The position numbers and the translations under genes were made by a program. Below are positions 52,652 to 61,981 of a stretch of 64,000 nucleotides of DNA, in pieces (the stretch's first letter is position 1; each line of letters starts with the position of its first letter). This DNA comes from Hydrogenophaga pseudoflava. GTDB taxonomy: Bacteria; Pseudomonadota; Gammaproteobacteria; Burkholderiales; Burkholderiaceae_C. Under the pieces are notes generated by a model, which saw only the letters and a program-made list of their open reading frames with translations, searched no databases and was not told where the DNA came from. The DNA lies in contig NZ_JAVHJP010000007.1 in assembly GCF_031020795.1 (NCBI RefSeq), forward strand, positions 1-64,000, given 5' to 3'.

Positions 52652-53626
52652 TCAGAACAGGTTGTCCTGATCGGCGAACAAACTCATCACCGACTCGCCC
52701 GAAGCGATGCGCGCGATGGTCTCGGCCATCAGCGGCGCCACGGAGAGCTGGCGGATCTTGGCGCAGGCCTGGGCGGCCTGCGACAGGGGAATGGTGTTGG
52801 TCACGACCACTTCGTCCAGGGCCGTGCCCTTGGCGATGCGGTCGATGGCCGGGCCCGAGAAGATCGGGTGGGTGCAGTAGGCGTAGACGTGCTTGGCGCC
52901 GCGTTCCTTGAGCACCTCGGCGGCTTTGACCAGCGTGCCGGCGGTGTCGATCATGTCGTCCATGATCACGCAGTTGCGGCCTTCGATGTCGCCGATCACG
53001 TGCATCACTTCCGACACGTTGGCCTTGGGGCGGCGCTTGTCGATGATGGCCATGTCGCAGCCCAGCTGCTTGGCCAGCGCCCGGGCACGCACCACGCCGC
53101 CCACGTCGGGCGAGACCACCAGCAGGTCTTCGTAGTTCTTGGCGCGCAGGTCGCCCAACAGCACCGGCGAGGCGTAGATGTTGTCGACCGGGATGTCGAA
53201 GAAGCCCTGAATCTGGTCGGCGTGCAGGTCCATGGTCAGCACGCGGTTGACGCCCACGGTCTGCAGCATGTTGGCCACGACCTTGGCCGAGATCGGCACG
53301 CGGCTGGAGCGCGGACGGCGGTCCTGGCGGGCGTAGCCGAAGTAGGGAATCACGGCCGAGATGCGCGCGGCGGAAGCCCGCTTGAGCGCGTCGACCATGA
53401 TGATGAGTTCCATCAGGTTCTCGTTGGTCGGTGCACAGGTCGACTGGATCACGAACACGTCGCGGGCCCGCACGTTCTGCGTGATCTCCACCGTGACCTC
53501 GCCGTCGGAGAAGCGGCCGACATTGGCCGCACCGAGCTGGGTGTTGAGGTGCTGGGCGATTTCGGCAGCGAGAACCGGGTTGGCATTGCCGGTGAAGATC
53601 ATGAAATCAGGGGGCTGAACTTGCAT
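52652..53626 (-). CDS. prs: Ribose-phosphate pyrophosphokinase
   Basis: A 324-residue PRPP synthase. [42 protein letters not shown] (ATP loop) and [18 protein letters not shown] (divalent metal) are all present. The PRPP-binding motif is [17 protein letters not shown] 53626 agrees with homologous N-termini; ATG 53698 would add an unlike leader. It follows tRNA-Gln and ispE, as is normal in Burkholderiales. Confidence 0.96.
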   Translation of the reverse strand: MQVQPPDFMIFTGNANPVLAAEIAQHLNTQLGAANVGRFSDGEVTVEITQNVRARDVFVIQSTCAPTNENLMELIIMVDALKRASAARISAVIPYFGYARQDRRPRSSRVPISAKVVANMLQTVGVNRVLTMDLHADQIQGFFDIPVDNIYASPVLLGDLRAKNYEDLLVVSPDVGGVVRARALAKQLGCDMAIIDKRRPKANVSEVMHVIGDIEGRNCVIMDDMIDTAGTLVKAAEVLKERGAKHVYAYCTHPIFSGPAIDRIAKGTALDEVVVTNTIPLSQAAQACAKIRQLSVAPLMAETIARIASGESVMSLFADQDNLF

Positions 53627-53707
53627 GGTGTTCCCAGCTGTTTCAACGACCAGGGCGGCTGGCCGACAGCGGCGTGGCCGCTGCGTGATGTGGTTCAAAA
53701 AAATGGG

Positions 53708-53784
53708 TGGCAGGGGAGGAAGGACTCGAACCCTCGCATGCCGGAATCAAAATCCGGTGCCTTTACCAACTTGGCGACTCCCCT
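53708..53784 (-). tRNA. tRNA-Gln (UUG anticodon)
   Basis: The minus strand folds into a complete cloverleaf of 77 bases including an encoded CCA. The acceptor stem is AGGGGAG/CTCCCCT, the anticodon arm is CCGGA-TTTTGAT-TCCGG with anticodon TTG, and the T-loop is TTCGAGT. It lies between ispE and prs, as in other Burkholderiales. Confidence 0.96.
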
Positions 53785-53873
53785 ACTCAGGACATTCGTG
53801 GAACTTGCGTTTCACGGACACCCGAAAAATGTCGCAGGTCACTCATCCGCTGACCGGACTGACCGACCCGATT

Positions 53874-54788
53874 TTACCCGGGACACCAGTCCAGCAATGG
53901 ATGTGCATCCATGTTGCCGCATTCACGAACCACCCAGTCGGCCGGAGCGCCGGAGAGGTCCGCTGCCTGCGGCAGCTGCGCAAACACCGCGGTGCCCGAA
54001 CCGGTCATTCGTCCGTGAAGACCACGGGCGGACAGCCACTTCAAGCATCGCACCACGTCGGGGCACAGTGTCTGTGCCACCGGCTGCAGGTCGTTGTGTC
54101 CGAACGCCAGAATTTTCCGGAGATCGCAGGCGATGGGAACACCGCTCTTCAACGTTTCTGCATTGGTGTTTGCAGCAAAGCCTTGGAGTATAGCAGTTTT
54201 TGTGTCACGTTGCAGTTCTGATGAACTGAAAATTGCGGGTGTCGACGCCCCGGTGGGTGGTTTGACCACCACGAAACGGGCGGATGGCAGCGACACCGGG
54301 GTGAGCTTTTCGCCCACGCCCTCGACCCAGGCGTTGTGGCCACCGAGGAAGAACGGAACGTCGGCACCCAGTGCCAGCCCGATGCGGGAGAGTGCGCTCC
54401 GTGTCAGCCCGAGCCCCCAGAGCCGGTTGAGGGCGAGCAGGCAGGTGGCCGCGTCCGATGAGCCGCCACCCATGCCCGCTTCGGCGGGGATCTGCTTGTG
54501 CAGGCGGATGTGGACGCCCAGACCGGTCCCCGTGGCTTCCCTCAGTGCCCGGGCAGCGCGCACACAAAGATCCTCTGCCGGAAGGCCGGAGACAGTGTCT
54601 TCCCGGCTGATCCGTCCATCGGTGCGCAGCTCGAAGTCCAGGGTGTCCATCCAGTCGATCAGCATGAACACCGACTGCAGGAGGTGGTAGCCATCGGCGC
54701 GGCGGCCGGTGACGTGGAGAAACAGGTTGAGCTTGGCCGGTGCAGGCACACCTTCCAGATGCTGCAGCGGTGCGGGCGATGGGGTCAT
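53874..54788 (-). CDS. ispE: 4-(cytidine 5'-diphospho)-2-C-methyl-D-erythritol kinase
   Basis: A 304-residue GHMP kinase of the MEP isoprenoid pathway. PAPAKLNLFLHVTGRRADGYH is the N-terminal signature (written in part: AKLNLFLHVTGRRADGYH), IPAEAGMGGGSSDAAT is the ATP loop, and MTGSGTAVFA is the third GHMP motif. It starts inside the lolB end (ATGA overlap), the usual lolB-ispE-tRNA-prs order. Confidence 0.95.
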   Translation of the reverse strand: MTPSPAPLQHLEGVPAPAKLNLFLHVTGRRADGYHLLQSVFMLIDWMDTLDFELRTDGRISREDTVSGLPAEDLCVRAARALREATGTGLGVHIRLHKQIPAEAGMGGGSSDAATCLLALNRLWGLGLTRSALSRIGLALGADVPFFLGGHNAWVEGVGEKLTPVSLPSARFVVVKPPTGASTPAIFSSSELQRDTKTAILQGFAANTNAETLKSGVPIACDLRKILAFGHNDLQPVAQTLCPDVVRCLKWLSARGLHGRMTGSGTAVFAQLPQAADLSGAPADWVVRECGNMDAHPLLDWCPG

Positions 54789-55276
54789 GGCTGGAAGACC
54801 AGGCGCAGTTCTGCGGTCGGCAGGGGCTGAAGACGGCGGGCGAGCACGCGCCCGTCTGCGTGGCGGCTCAGGTCCGCCTTCCAGCCGTCGGCCTCTGCTG
54901 CCTGGCCTTGCAGCCATCCGAAGAGCGCCGCCACCGGCAGGGGCGTGCCTCCGAGATCGGTGGTGAGTTCGTCCAGGGACGGGCGGCGGGTGACCTGAGT
55001 GCCCTGCCGCAGTTCGGCGCCTTGCGCGGACCAGTGCACCGATGCCAGCACCGTCCCCAGCGGAGAGGTCAGCTGGAGTTCGCCGGCCGCGAGAGCTCCG
55101 CGGAGCTCAAATCCGGCGGAGTACGACTGCGGTGGCTCGCTGTGCACGGTGAGCGCCAGCCGGCCGCTCCAGGACGACGCGTCCCTCGGGGCGTCTGGTC
55201 GGGAGGTTGCGCAACCCGCCAGCGTCAGCACCACCGCGCCGAGAAGGGCGAGGCGCCATCGAGCGAACCGGGTCAT
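54785..55276 (-). CDS. lolB: Outer-membrane lipoprotein LolB
   Basis: A 163-residue lipoprotein (lipobox LAGC, Cys22) that receives lipoproteins from LolA at the outer membrane. WSGRLALTVHSEPPQSYSAGF and LQLTSPLGTVLASVHW are LolB segments. The start overlaps the TPR gene stop by four bases, and its stop overlaps the ispE start. It is somewhat short compared with the 190-200 residues usual in enterics. Confidence 0.88.
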   Translation of the reverse strand: MTRFARWRLALLGAVVLTLAGCATSRPDAPRDASSWSGRLALTVHSEPPQSYSAGFELRGALAAGELQLTSPLGTVLASVHWSAQGAELRQGTQVTRRPSLDELTTDLGGTPLPVAALFGWLQGQAAEADGWKADLSRHADGRVLARRLQPLPTAELRLVFQP

Positions 55277-57066
55277 GGCTTGACGCGCAGGCGCTGCAGG
55301 GTGCCCTGCAGGGTCTCGTTGTCGCTGGCCAGCAGCAGTCCTTCGCGCCAGATTTTCAAGGCCCGGTCCTTGTCGCCACTGACCCAGAGCACCTCGCCAA
55401 GGTGGGCGGCGATTTCTGCGTCCGGGCGCTTTTCGTAGGCGGCCTGAAGGATCTGCACCGCGCGAGGGATGTTGCCGTTGCGAAACTCCACCCAGCCCAG
55501 GCTGTCCTGTATGTAGGCGTCGTCGGGCGCCATGGACACGGCTTTTTCGATCAGTTGTCTGGCTTCTGCCAGCCTGAGCCCACGATCGGCCAGGGAGTAG
55601 CCCAATGCGTTGTAGGCATGGTGGTGGTCCGGTTTGAGTTCGATCACCTGGCGGAACAGGCGCTCCATGTCGTCGATGCGGTTGAGCTTCTCAGCCATCA
55701 TGGCCTGGTCGTAGATGAGGTCGCTGTCCTTGGGAAACCGGGTGACCGCCTCGCCGTAGACATCGAAGGCCTGTTGCCATTGCTTGAAATCTCGGAGCAG
55801 CTGTGCTTCCGCAACAAACTTCAGGCGCGCGTCCTCGGGCCGCCGTTCGGGGTGGTTGCGCAGCAGCGCGCGTGCGCGGTTCATCTGCCCCTGGTGGGCC
55901 AGCAGGGAGGCGCGACGCATCTGCGCCGCCATGATGTCGTCGGCGTTCTCGATCCGGTCCAGCCAGGCGCTGGCCGCCTGGAAGTCCCGCTGCTGTTCCG
56001 CGATCTGCGCCATCAGCAGGTAGGCCTGCGTCAGGCCGCGCGCGGCGCGCTCGTCGCCAACCTGTCGGGCCAGGCCCATGTAGGTCTGCAGCGACTGCGT
56101 AGCGGCGGGCAGGCGCTTGTCCTGCACCTGCAGCGTGGCCAGCAGCAGCCAGGGCTCCATGGCCTCGGGCTGGAGGCGGGTCAGGCTTTCAAGCAGGCTG
56201 CGTGCTTCGGCGTTGCGCTGCAGGTCGAACAGGATGCGGGCGTATCCCAGAGACACAGGGGCCGGGCTGCCCGCCACCGGGGGGCTCGCCTTGAGCTGGC
56301 CTCGCACCACGGCTTCCGCAGCGGTCTGTCCGCGCTCCATGAGATCCAGCGCGAGCAGGGCGGGGAACGGCGATGCCTGGTCGGCGGCGTGCCCGTTGCG
56401 GGCGGATGCCAGGGCTTGAGGCAGCTGGTTGCTGCCCAACTCCAGGAAGCCGATGGTGGTCCAGGCAGCAGCCGCGTGCGTGCCCTGCTTGATGATCGGT
56501 GCCAGCGCGTCGCGCACCACCTGCAGGGCCGCCGCCTTGTCGGTCACCCGTCCATAGATGCGGGGGATGCCGTTGATGGCATCGTTGCGGGCAGCGGCGG
56601 GCGCCTGGTCGAGCAGACGGCGCAGCACCGGGCCGGTCTCACCGACGCGGTTGAGCGCCAGCAGGATCTCCAGTTCGAATCGGTCGGCTTCGGGAGAGAC
56701 CGGGATGGCCTGCGACCATGCGCGTGCAGCGGCCAGCGCTGCGTCGCCAGAGCGGGCCTGCAGGGCGATTTCCACCGCGCGGCGGAACAGGTCGGGATCG
56801 TTCTGCTTGCGGGCGGCGTCCAGGACCAGCGAATAGCCGGTGCCGGGTTCGCCGGACGAGACGTTGAGTTCCCCCAGCAGCAGTTGATAGAAGAGCGGCG
56901 CAGACAGCGCGGAGTTGGACACTGGGGGCTCTGCAGCAGCGCTGTCCTGGGCCATCACCAGGGCCGCAGGGCTGGCCAGAAGCACGAAGCACAGCGCCGC
57001 TTGTTGCACGGTCCGGACACTCCATCTTTGCGGGCGGTGGTGGCTGCGGTCGGGCGAAGTGTTCAT
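55273..57066 (-). CDS. Tetratricopeptide-repeat protein, exported
   Basis: A 597-residue protein with a signal peptide (ends about VMA-Q, residue 39) followed by many TPR-like helices across the whole length. HHAYNALGYSLADRG and AYIQDSLGWVEFRNGNIPRAV are clear repeats. Its place before lolB-ispE is conserved in betaproteobacteria. It probably acts in the periplasm as an assembly scaffold; the partner is unknown. ATG 57066 is chosen because it precedes a plausible signal peptide. Confidence 0.85.
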   Translation of the reverse strand: MNTSPDRSHHRPQRWSVRTVQQAALCFVLLASPAALVMAQDSAAAEPPVSNSALSAPLFYQLLLGELNVSSGEPGTGYSLVLDAARKQNDPDLFRRAVEIALQARSGDAALAAARAWSQAIPVSPEADRFELEILLALNRVGETGPVLRRLLDQAPAAARNDAINGIPRIYGRVTDKAAALQVVRDALAPIIKQGTHAAAAWTTIGFLELGSNQLPQALASARNGHAADQASPFPALLALDLMERGQTAAEAVVRGQLKASPPVAGSPAPVSLGYARILFDLQRNAEARSLLESLTRLQPEAMEPWLLLATLQVQDKRLPAATQSLQTYMGLARQVGDERAARGLTQAYLLMAQIAEQQRDFQAASAWLDRIENADDIMAAQMRRASLLAHQGQMNRARALLRNHPERRPEDARLKFVAEAQLLRDFKQWQQAFDVYGEAVTRFPKDSDLIYDQAMMAEKLNRIDDMERLFRQVIELKPDHHHAYNALGYSLADRGLRLAEARQLIEKAVSMAPDDAYIQDSLGWVEFRNGNIPRAVQILQAAYEKRPDAEIAAHLGEVLWVSGDKDRALKIWREGLLLASDNETLQGTLQRLRVKP

Positions 57067-57157
57067 CGGCTCATGATAATGGAAGGGTCCAAGTCGGCAT
57101 GTCTGAGAGTCCGCTGTCCGGCCGGGCGTTCCCTTCATCGTTCGAAATCAGCCACCG

Positions 57158-57973
57158 ATGCCTGAGTTGCCCGAGGTCGAAGTCACCCGCCGCAGTTTCG
57201 CGGATCGCATCGCCGGCGCGGTGGTCCAGGGCGCGCTGGTGGGCAAGCCCCTGCGCTGGCCCTTGGGTGCGGACGCCTCGTCGCTGACCGGTCGCCAGGT
57301 GCAGGCGGTCGGTCGCCGGGGAAAGTACCTGCTCATCCATCTGGACCAGGGGATGCTGCTCGTTCACCTGGGCATGTCCGGCAGTCTGCAGTTTTCCGGT
57401 GAGCTGCCGGAGCGGGGATTGCACGACCATTTCGAGCTTCACACCTCCCGGGGCGTCCTGCGGTTGCACGATCCCCGCAGGTTTGGAGCCGTGGTGCTGG
57501 TCGATTCGATGGAAGACCCGCGGGCCCGCAAGCTGCTGGAGGGTCTCGGGGTGGAGCCGCTGGAACCCGGGTTCGAGCCCGCTGGTTTTCATGCGGCCCT
57601 GCGGCAGCGGCGGTCCAGCATCAAGCAGGTGCTGCTGGCCGGTGATGTGGTGGTCGGTGTGGGCAACATCTACGCGTCCGAGGCCCTGTTCATGGCCGGC
57701 ATTCGCCCGACGGTGCGGGCCGACCGGTTGAGCCGCCCGCGCGCCACGCGCCTGCATGGGGCCATCGTTCAGGTATTGCAGCGTGCACTGGCGCTGGGAG
57801 GCAGCACCCTGCGCGATTTTTCCAGCGCGGATGGGCAGAGCGGCTACTTCCAGATGGACGCCATGGTCTATGGCCGCGAGGGCTTGCCTTGCAGGACATG
57901 CGGCACCCCGATACGGCAGTTGCGCCAGGGACAGCGTTCGACCTATTTCTGCCCGCTGTGCCAGACGCCGTGA
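57158..57973 (+). CDS. mutM: Formamidopyrimidine-DNA glycosylase
   Basis: A 271-residue DNA repair enzyme that removes 8-oxoguanine. The N-terminus [11 protein letters not shown] provides the catalytic proline after Met removal. [16 protein letters not shown] is the helix-two-turn-helix, and the C-terminal zinc finger is [10 protein letters not shown] then STYFCPLCQ. It forms an oxidative-damage repair set with mutY, with one gene between. Confidence 0.96.
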   Translation: MPELPEVEVTRRSFADRIAGAVVQGALVGKPLRWPLGADASSLTGRQVQAVGRRGKYLLIHLDQGMLLVHLGMSGSLQFSGELPERGLHDHFELHTSRGVLRLHDPRRFGAVVLVDSMEDPRARKLLEGLGVEPLEPGFEPAGFHAALRQRRSSIKQVLLAGDVVVGVGNIYASEALFMAGIRPTVRADRLSRPRATRLHGAIVQVLQRALALGGSTLRDFSSADGQSGYFQMDAMVYGREGLPCRTCGTPIRQLRQGQRSTYFCPLCQTP

Positions 57974-58025
57974 GCACCGCAGGGGCGCGATGCTATATTG
58001 ATTGGATTCACTCCCCCGACGGCCC

Positions 58026-59969
58026 ATGAGCTTCAACCAGGAATTCGACGACCACGGCGCCTGGCGCAGGCAGTTTGCTCTGCGTCTCAAGCTCATGTCC
58101 GAATGGTTGCAGGACCACGAACTGCTGGAGGCGGGTGTCCGCGAACGCCTGGACCAGCTGCATGCGCAGGTCCGCAATGACAAGATCATGGTCGCGTTCG
58201 TGGCCGAGTTCTCGCGCGGCAAGTCCGAGCTGATCAACGCGGTGTTTTTTGCGGGCTACGGACGCCGGATCATGCCGGCCAGTGCGGGGCGCACCACCAT
58301 GTGTCCCACCGAGCTGGGCTACGACTCCGAAGTCCCGCCCTGCCTGCGCCTGTTACCGATCGAGACCCGCCTGCAGTCCAAGTCGCTGCTGGACTGGCGC
58401 AACGCGCCGGACAAGTGGGAGCGGGTGGACCTGGACGTCAACGATCCCCAGCAGCTGGCCCGTGCCATCCAGAAGGTGGCCGAGGTGCGGCGGGTGAGCC
58501 GTTCGGAAGCGACCGCGCTGGGGTTCTGGAACGACGAGTTGCCGGACGACAACCCGGTGATGGGCTCCGACGGGATGATCGAGGTGCCCAAGTGGCGGCA
58601 TGCACTGATCAACATGGCCCATCCACTGCTCAAACAGGGGCTCGTGATCCTGGACACCCCGGGACTGAACGCGATCGGGGCCGAGCCGGAACTCACGGTG
58701 AGCCTGCTGCCCCAGGCGCACGCCGTGGTGTTCATCCTCGGAGCCGACACCGGCGTGACCAAGTCGGACCTCGCCATCTGGCGCCAGCACATCGCCGGGC
58801 TGCCGGAAGCCCAGGCGAGCAGGCTGGTCGTCCTGAACAAGATCGACACGATGTGGGACGCGCTGAGCACCCCCGAGCAGGTGCAGCTGCAAATCGCGGC
58901 CCAGCGCACCGAGTCGGCCGATGTGCTGGGTCTGTCGCCGATGCAGGTGATCGCCGTGTCCGCGCAGAAGGGCCTGCTGGCCAAGGTCAGCCGGGACGAG
59001 CGCTTGCTGCAGGCGAGCAACCTGATGGAACTGGAAACCGCCCTGGGCGTCGACCTGCTGGGGCAGCGCCGCCGGATCCTGGGGGCGGCGGTGGCCAGCG
59101 CGGTGCAGGCCCTGCGACAGGAGACCGGGCGGCTGGTGCACACCCGGGCCCGTGACCTGGTCGAACAGGTGCAGGAACTCGAAGGCCTGCGCGGCAAGAA
59201 CGCCGGAGTGATCAAGCAGATGCGGCTGCGCATCGAGCAGGAGCAGGCCGAGTTCGACGCCAGTGGCGCCAAGATCCAGGCCGTGCGCTCGGTGCACCTG
59301 CGGCTGCTCAAGGACCTGTTCTCCCTGCTCGGGCACTCCCATCTCAAGTCGCGCGTGACCGAACTGGCGCGGGCGCTCAAGCAGCCCGGCATCAAGCTGG
59401 GCGTGCGCCGCGCTTACGGACACACCTTTGAACAGCTGCGCGCCGACCTTCTGAAGGCCGACCAGCTGGCGGCCGAGATCCAGTCCATGCTTGAAGGCAG
59501 TTTCAAAGGTCTCAACGCCGAGTACAGCTTCTCTTTGCAACCGCCCACACCGCCGCAGCTTCAGCAGTACCTGAAGGACCTGGATCTCATCGAAAAGAGC
59601 CACCTGCAGTACCTCAGCCTGGGCAACGCCCTGCGGCTGGCCCAGCCCGAGTTCGGCGAGCGCCTGGCGCGGGCGCTCATGAGCCGGCTGCGGGTGGTCT
59701 ACGACACGGCGGTCAACGCGGTGGAGCTGTGGAACAAGTCGGCGGCCGCCCAGCTGGACGCCCAGCTGCGGGAGCGCCGCCGCAACTTCAGCCGCCGCAT
59801 CGAGGCGGTGTCGCGCATCCAGCAGGCCGCCAGCGGACTGGACGAACGGATCCGTGAACTGCAGTCCCAGCAGGCCGAACTCAACTTGGTTGACGCCAAG
59901 CTGGCCGAGCTGACCGGCCAATTGCTCGAATCTCCCGAGGCAGCCCCGGCCGAAGCGGTCGAGGCATGA
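58026..59969 (+). CDS. Dynamin-like GTPase
   Basis: A 647-residue bacterial dynamin-like protein. The P-loop reads VAEFSRGKSELIN (about 59-71). In common family members the sequence is GEFSRGKST, so the loop glycine is Ala60 and the usual Thr is Glu68. ILDTPGLN is switch II and VVLNKIDTMWD is the G4 motif. A long helical stalk (about 350-640) with coiled-coil stretches follows. ATG 58026 is chosen; an in-frame TTG at 58002 is less likely. It overlaps mutY by four bases. Confidence 0.85.
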   Translation: MSFNQEFDDHGAWRRQFALRLKLMSEWLQDHELLEAGVRERLDQLHAQVRNDKIMVAFVAEFSRGKSELINAVFFAGYGRRIMPASAGRTTMCPTELGYDSEVPPCLRLLPIETRLQSKSLLDWRNAPDKWERVDLDVNDPQQLARAIQKVAEVRRVSRSEATALGFWNDELPDDNPVMGSDGMIEVPKWRHALINMAHPLLKQGLVILDTPGLNAIGAEPELTVSLLPQAHAVVFILGADTGVTKSDLAIWRQHIAGLPEAQASRLVVLNKIDTMWDALSTPEQVQLQIAAQRTESADVLGLSPMQVIAVSAQKGLLAKVSRDERLLQASNLMELETALGVDLLGQRRRILGAAVASAVQALRQETGRLVHTRARDLVEQVQELEGLRGKNAGVIKQMRLRIEQEQAEFDASGAKIQAVRSVHLRLLKDLFSLLGHSHLKSRVTELARALKQPGIKLGVRRAYGHTFEQLRADLLKADQLAAEIQSMLEGSFKGLNAEYSFSLQPPTPPQLQQYLKDLDLIEKSHLQYLSLGNALRLAQPEFGERLARALMSRLRVVYDTAVNAVELWNKSAAAQLDAQLRERRRNFSRRIEAVSRIQQAASGLDERIRELQSQQAELNLVDAKLAELTGQLLESPEAAPAEAVEA

Positions 59970-61036
59970 AGGCCCCGGACGCTGTGATCGCCGGTTTCGC
60001 ACCGGCACTGGTGCATTGGCAGCGCCGCGACGGGCGGCATGGCCTGCCCTGGCAGGGCACCCGCGATCCCTACCGCGTGTGGCTGTCCGAGATCATGCTG
60101 CAGCAGACCCAGGTGAGCACCGTGCTGGGCTACTACCAGCGCTTCCTGCAGCGTTTTCCCGACGTGCAGGCCCTCGCCACGGCGTCTGAAGACGAGGTGA
60201 TGTCCCTCTGGAGCGGGCTGGGGTACTACAGCCGCGCCCGCAACCTGCACCGCTGCGCCCGCGCCGTAGTGTCGGAGCACGGGGGACGTTTTCCTTCCAC
60301 CTCGCTGCAACTGGCCACCTTGCCGGGCATCGGGGACTCCACGGCGGCGGCGATTGCAGCGTTCTGCCATGGTGAACGGGTGTCGATCGCCGACGGCAAC
60401 GTGCGCCGGGTGCTCAGCCGCCTGCTGGCTTTCGAAGGCGATCTTTCCCAGACCCGTGCCCAGAAGGATCTGTGGCAACTGGCCCAGTCGCTGTTGCCCG
60501 AACGCCCTTCGGCGGACGACATGGTGGCCTATACCCAGGGTCTCATGGACCTTGGGGCCGGTGTGTGCACGCTCCGGCGGCCCGCCTGCGATGGGTGCCC
60601 CGTGGCCGGTCTGTGCGAGGCCCGCCGCGCGGGCACCACCGACCGGTTCCCGGTGAAGACCCGGCGGATCGCCCGCCGGCACGAGAGCTGGTGGCTGCTG
60701 GTGTTGCGCAAGAGCGTGGCAGGGCAGCCGGCCGTCTGGCTGGAGCGGCGGCCGCCGCGCGGCATCTGGGCCGGCCTGCACTGCGTGCCGGTGGCCGGTG
60801 ACGAAGCGCAGGCGCTGGCGCTGGCCGGCCCCTTCGCAGCCAAGTCCCGGCACCTGCCTGCGCTGGCCCATGCGCTCACCCACCGCGAGCTGCGGTTGCA
60901 TCCTGTGCTGGTCGATCTTGGTCCCGGCGCGGCGGAGCTGGCGCGTGCGGAGGGGTGGTGGGTGCCGACAGCCCAACTGGGCGACGTCGGCCTGCCTGCA
61001 CCCGTGCGCAGCCTGCTGATGCAGTTGCCCGGCTGA
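59966..61036 (+). CDS. mutY: Adenine DNA glycosylase
   Basis: A 356-residue repair enzyme that removes adenine mispaired with 8-oxoguanine. The catalytic Glu lies in EIMLQQTQVSTVL, the helix-hairpin-helix in LPGIGDSTAAAI, and the cluster ligands in CTLRRPACDGCPVAGLC (C-x6-C-x2-C-x5-C). The C-terminal Nudix-like domain reads ESWWLLVLRK then PRGIWAGLHCVPV. It completes the GO repair system with mutM. Confidence 0.96.
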   Translation: MKAPDAVIAGFAPALVHWQRRDGRHGLPWQGTRDPYRVWLSEIMLQQTQVSTVLGYYQRFLQRFPDVQALATASEDEVMSLWSGLGYYSRARNLHRCARAVVSEHGGRFPSTSLQLATLPGIGDSTAAAIAAFCHGERVSIADGNVRRVLSRLLAFEGDLSQTRAQKDLWQLAQSLLPERPSADDMVAYTQGLMDLGAGVCTLRRPACDGCPVAGLCEARRAGTTDRFPVKTRRIARRHESWWLLVLRKSVAGQPAVWLERRPPRGIWAGLHCVPVAGDEAQALALAGPFAAKSRHLPALAHALTHRELRLHPVLVDLGPGAAELARAEGWWVPTAQLGDVGLPAPVRSLLMQLPG

Positions 61037-61042
61037 CCTCCG

Positions 61043-61981
61043 TCAGGGGACTGCGGAGGCCGAGCGGGCTGGCGGGGTGGGCCAGCCATCGATCTCGCGG
61101 TGGCGCAGCCGCGTGGACCAGGCGCTGGAAAAGGCCTTGGCCAGGCGCTCCACGAGGTAGACCGACCGGTGCTGTCCACCCGTGCAACCGATGGCCACGG
61201 TGACGTAGCTCCGGTGGTCTTCCAGCATGTGCGGCAGCCAGTGGCGCAGGAAGGTGTCGATCTGCGCCTCCATCACCGCCACCTCGGCATGGCGCGCCAG
61301 AAAGGCGGCCACAGGCCCGTCCCGTCCCGTGAGCGGACGCAGCTCGGCCTCGTAGTGCGGGTTGGGCAGCATGCGCACGTCGAACACGAAGTCGGCGTCC
61401 ATCGGAATGCCGCGCTTGAAGGCGAACGACTCGAACACCAGGGTGAGCGGGGCCTGCTGGGCGCCGATCAGCTCCTTGATGTGGCGGCGCAGCTGCGCAG
61501 GCCGGATCAGGCTGGTGTCCAGCACCTGGGCGCGGTCGCGCAACTCCGACAGCAACTCGCGCTCGTATTCGATGGCGTCCGTGAGCGCCCGGTGCTCGTC
61601 GTTGGAGGGCTTGAGCGACAGCGGGTGGCGGCGGCGCGTCTCCGAAAAGCGCCGCACCAGCGTGTCCGTGGTGGCGTCCAGAAACACCGTGGTGAGGTGG
61701 ACATCCTGCCCAGGCTGGTGCCGGATCTCGGCCAGGCGAGCGGGCAGGCCGGGCAGCGACGCGGCGCTGCGCACGTCCATCGCGATCGCCACCTTGCTGG
61801 CGCGGTGACTCTGCTCCAGCGCGATGAACGAGCCCAGCAGCTCCGGCGGCAGGTTGTCGACGCAGTAGTAACCCAGGTCCTCGAGGGCTGTCAGGGCGAT
61901 CGATTTGCCGGAACCGGACATGCCGGTGATCAGCACCAGCTCGATCGGCTTGAGAGGCGGGGCGGGGTCCGGCGTGTTCAT
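61043..61981 (-). CDS. rapZ: RNase adapter protein RapZ
   Basis: A 312-residue P-loop protein. Walker A is GMSGSGKS, followed by [14 protein letters not shown]. The C-terminal domain has [21 protein letters not shown] and [19 protein letters not shown]. In enterics RapZ controls glucosamine-6-phosphate synthase mRNA through RNase E. It overlaps recN by four bases. It converges on mutY. Confidence 0.94.
   Translation of the reverse strand: MNTPDPAPPLKPIELVLITGMSGSGKSIALTALEDLGYYCVDNLPPELLGSFIALEQSHRASKVAIAMDVRSAASLPGLPARLAEIRHQPGQDVHLTTVFLDATTDTLVRRFSETRRRHPLSLKPSNDEHRALTDAIEYERELLSELRDRAQVLDTSLIRPAQLRRHIKELIGAQQAPLTLVFESFAFKRGIPMDADFVFDVRMLPNPHYEAELRPLTGRDGPVAAFLARHAEVAVMEAQIDTFLRHWLPHMLEDHRSYVTVAIGCTGGQHRSVYLVERLAKAFSSAWSTRLRHREIDGWPTPPARSASAVP

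Noticed and set aside
53874-54788. Longer IspE starting at 54917.
   Set aside because: The added 43 residues are Arg/Pro-rich antisense of lolB; ATG 54788 overlaps the lolB stop and fits homologues.
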